Under the pieces are notes generated by a model. That model was given only the letters and a program-made list of their open reading frames with translations. It made no database searches and was not told where the DNA came from. Below are positions 5,908 through 6,006 of a stretch of DNA of 6,006 nucleotides, piece after piece; the stretch's first letter is position 1; each line of letters starts with the position of its first letter. The position numbers were made by a program, and so were the translations under genes. The DNA comes from Gammaproteobacteria bacterium (GTDB lineage: Bacteria; Pseudomonadota; Gammaproteobacteria; Francisellales; CACEW01): NCBI GenBank assembly GCA_028282045.1, contig JANQIS010000077.1:1-6006 (forward strand), read 5' to 3'.

Positions 5908-6006
5908 TTAATTAAATAAACGGGGCAAATACGAAATAGAACTGCCTTCTTAGTTCATTCTTCCTACTATGCAACTTTGAAACTCAACAATTCATTAATG
6001 TTGAAA
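5908..6006. other. Right edge: no supported gene, possible rearrangement junction
   Basis: Coding potential on the minus strand stops abruptly at 5907. A palindrome TTTAATTAAA (5907-5916) sits at the break, and the following sequence is AT-rich. On the minus strand a short open tail, FNINELLSFKVA then stop, ends at 5967 and could be the C-terminus of a gene (for example a transposase) entering from the right. On the plus strand a frame is open from 5920 to the edge but has no convincing start. Neither is long enough to call. Confidence 0.3.

Overview
The window looks like part of a chromosome or large plasmid from a gammaproteobacterium with a Dot/Icm (type IVB) secretion system, meaning a Legionella/Coxiella-type intracellular or host-associated bacterium. 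The evidence is three Dot/Icm-related genes: a nearly unmistakable DotI/IcmL, a divergent but length-matched IcmS chaperone, and what looks like the C-terminal part of DotF/IcmG. IcmS is not part of the conjugative IncI (R64 Tra) relatives as I know them, so its presence favours a host-interaction system over plain conjugation. Base composition is moderate (mid-40s percent GC by eye). The genus cannot be fixed from this sequence alone.

Layout. (1) Bases 1-2621, plus strand: a very large soluble coiled-coil protein whose reading frame is open to the left edge, so its true start is probably outside the window. It is unrecognised, and context makes it a candidate effector or system-associated protein. 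(2) 2673-3341, plus: an exported protein with a clear signal peptide and four cysteines in the mature part, also unrecognised. It lies about 50 bases after gene 1 and has its own strong ribosome binding site. (3) 3342-3570: a regulatory-looking gap with a concentric inverted repeat, a candidate sigma70 promoter (TTGACC-17-GATTAT) and a small dyad over the -10 box. (4) 3571-4200 dotI and 4202-4528 icmS, one base apart with a textbook Shine-Dalgarno between them, so almost certainly one operon. (5) 4575-4603: a second candidate promoter with a perfect -35 (TTGACA-17-GATTAT), driving 4638-5330, a YdjM-type multi-pass membrane protein. (6) 5331-5412: a short gap between convergent genes. (7) 5413-5907, minus strand: a DotF/IcmG-like coiled coil plus C-terminal domain with no credible start codon and no membrane segment, best read as a 5'-truncated remnant. 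(8) 5908-6006: no supported gene; a possible rearrangement junction.

Working together (inference): DotI is an inner-membrane/periplasmic part of the secretion machine and IcmS is a cytoplasmic effector chaperone. In the Legionella pneumophila arrangement known to me these genes are several genes apart, so the tight dotI-icmS pair is an unusual order. Together with the truncated dotF on the other strand, it suggests a rearranged or secondary Dot/Icm locus. The two unrecognised genes upstream, one large coiled-coil protein and one exported cysteine-containing protein, are the most likely places for new biology linked to this system.
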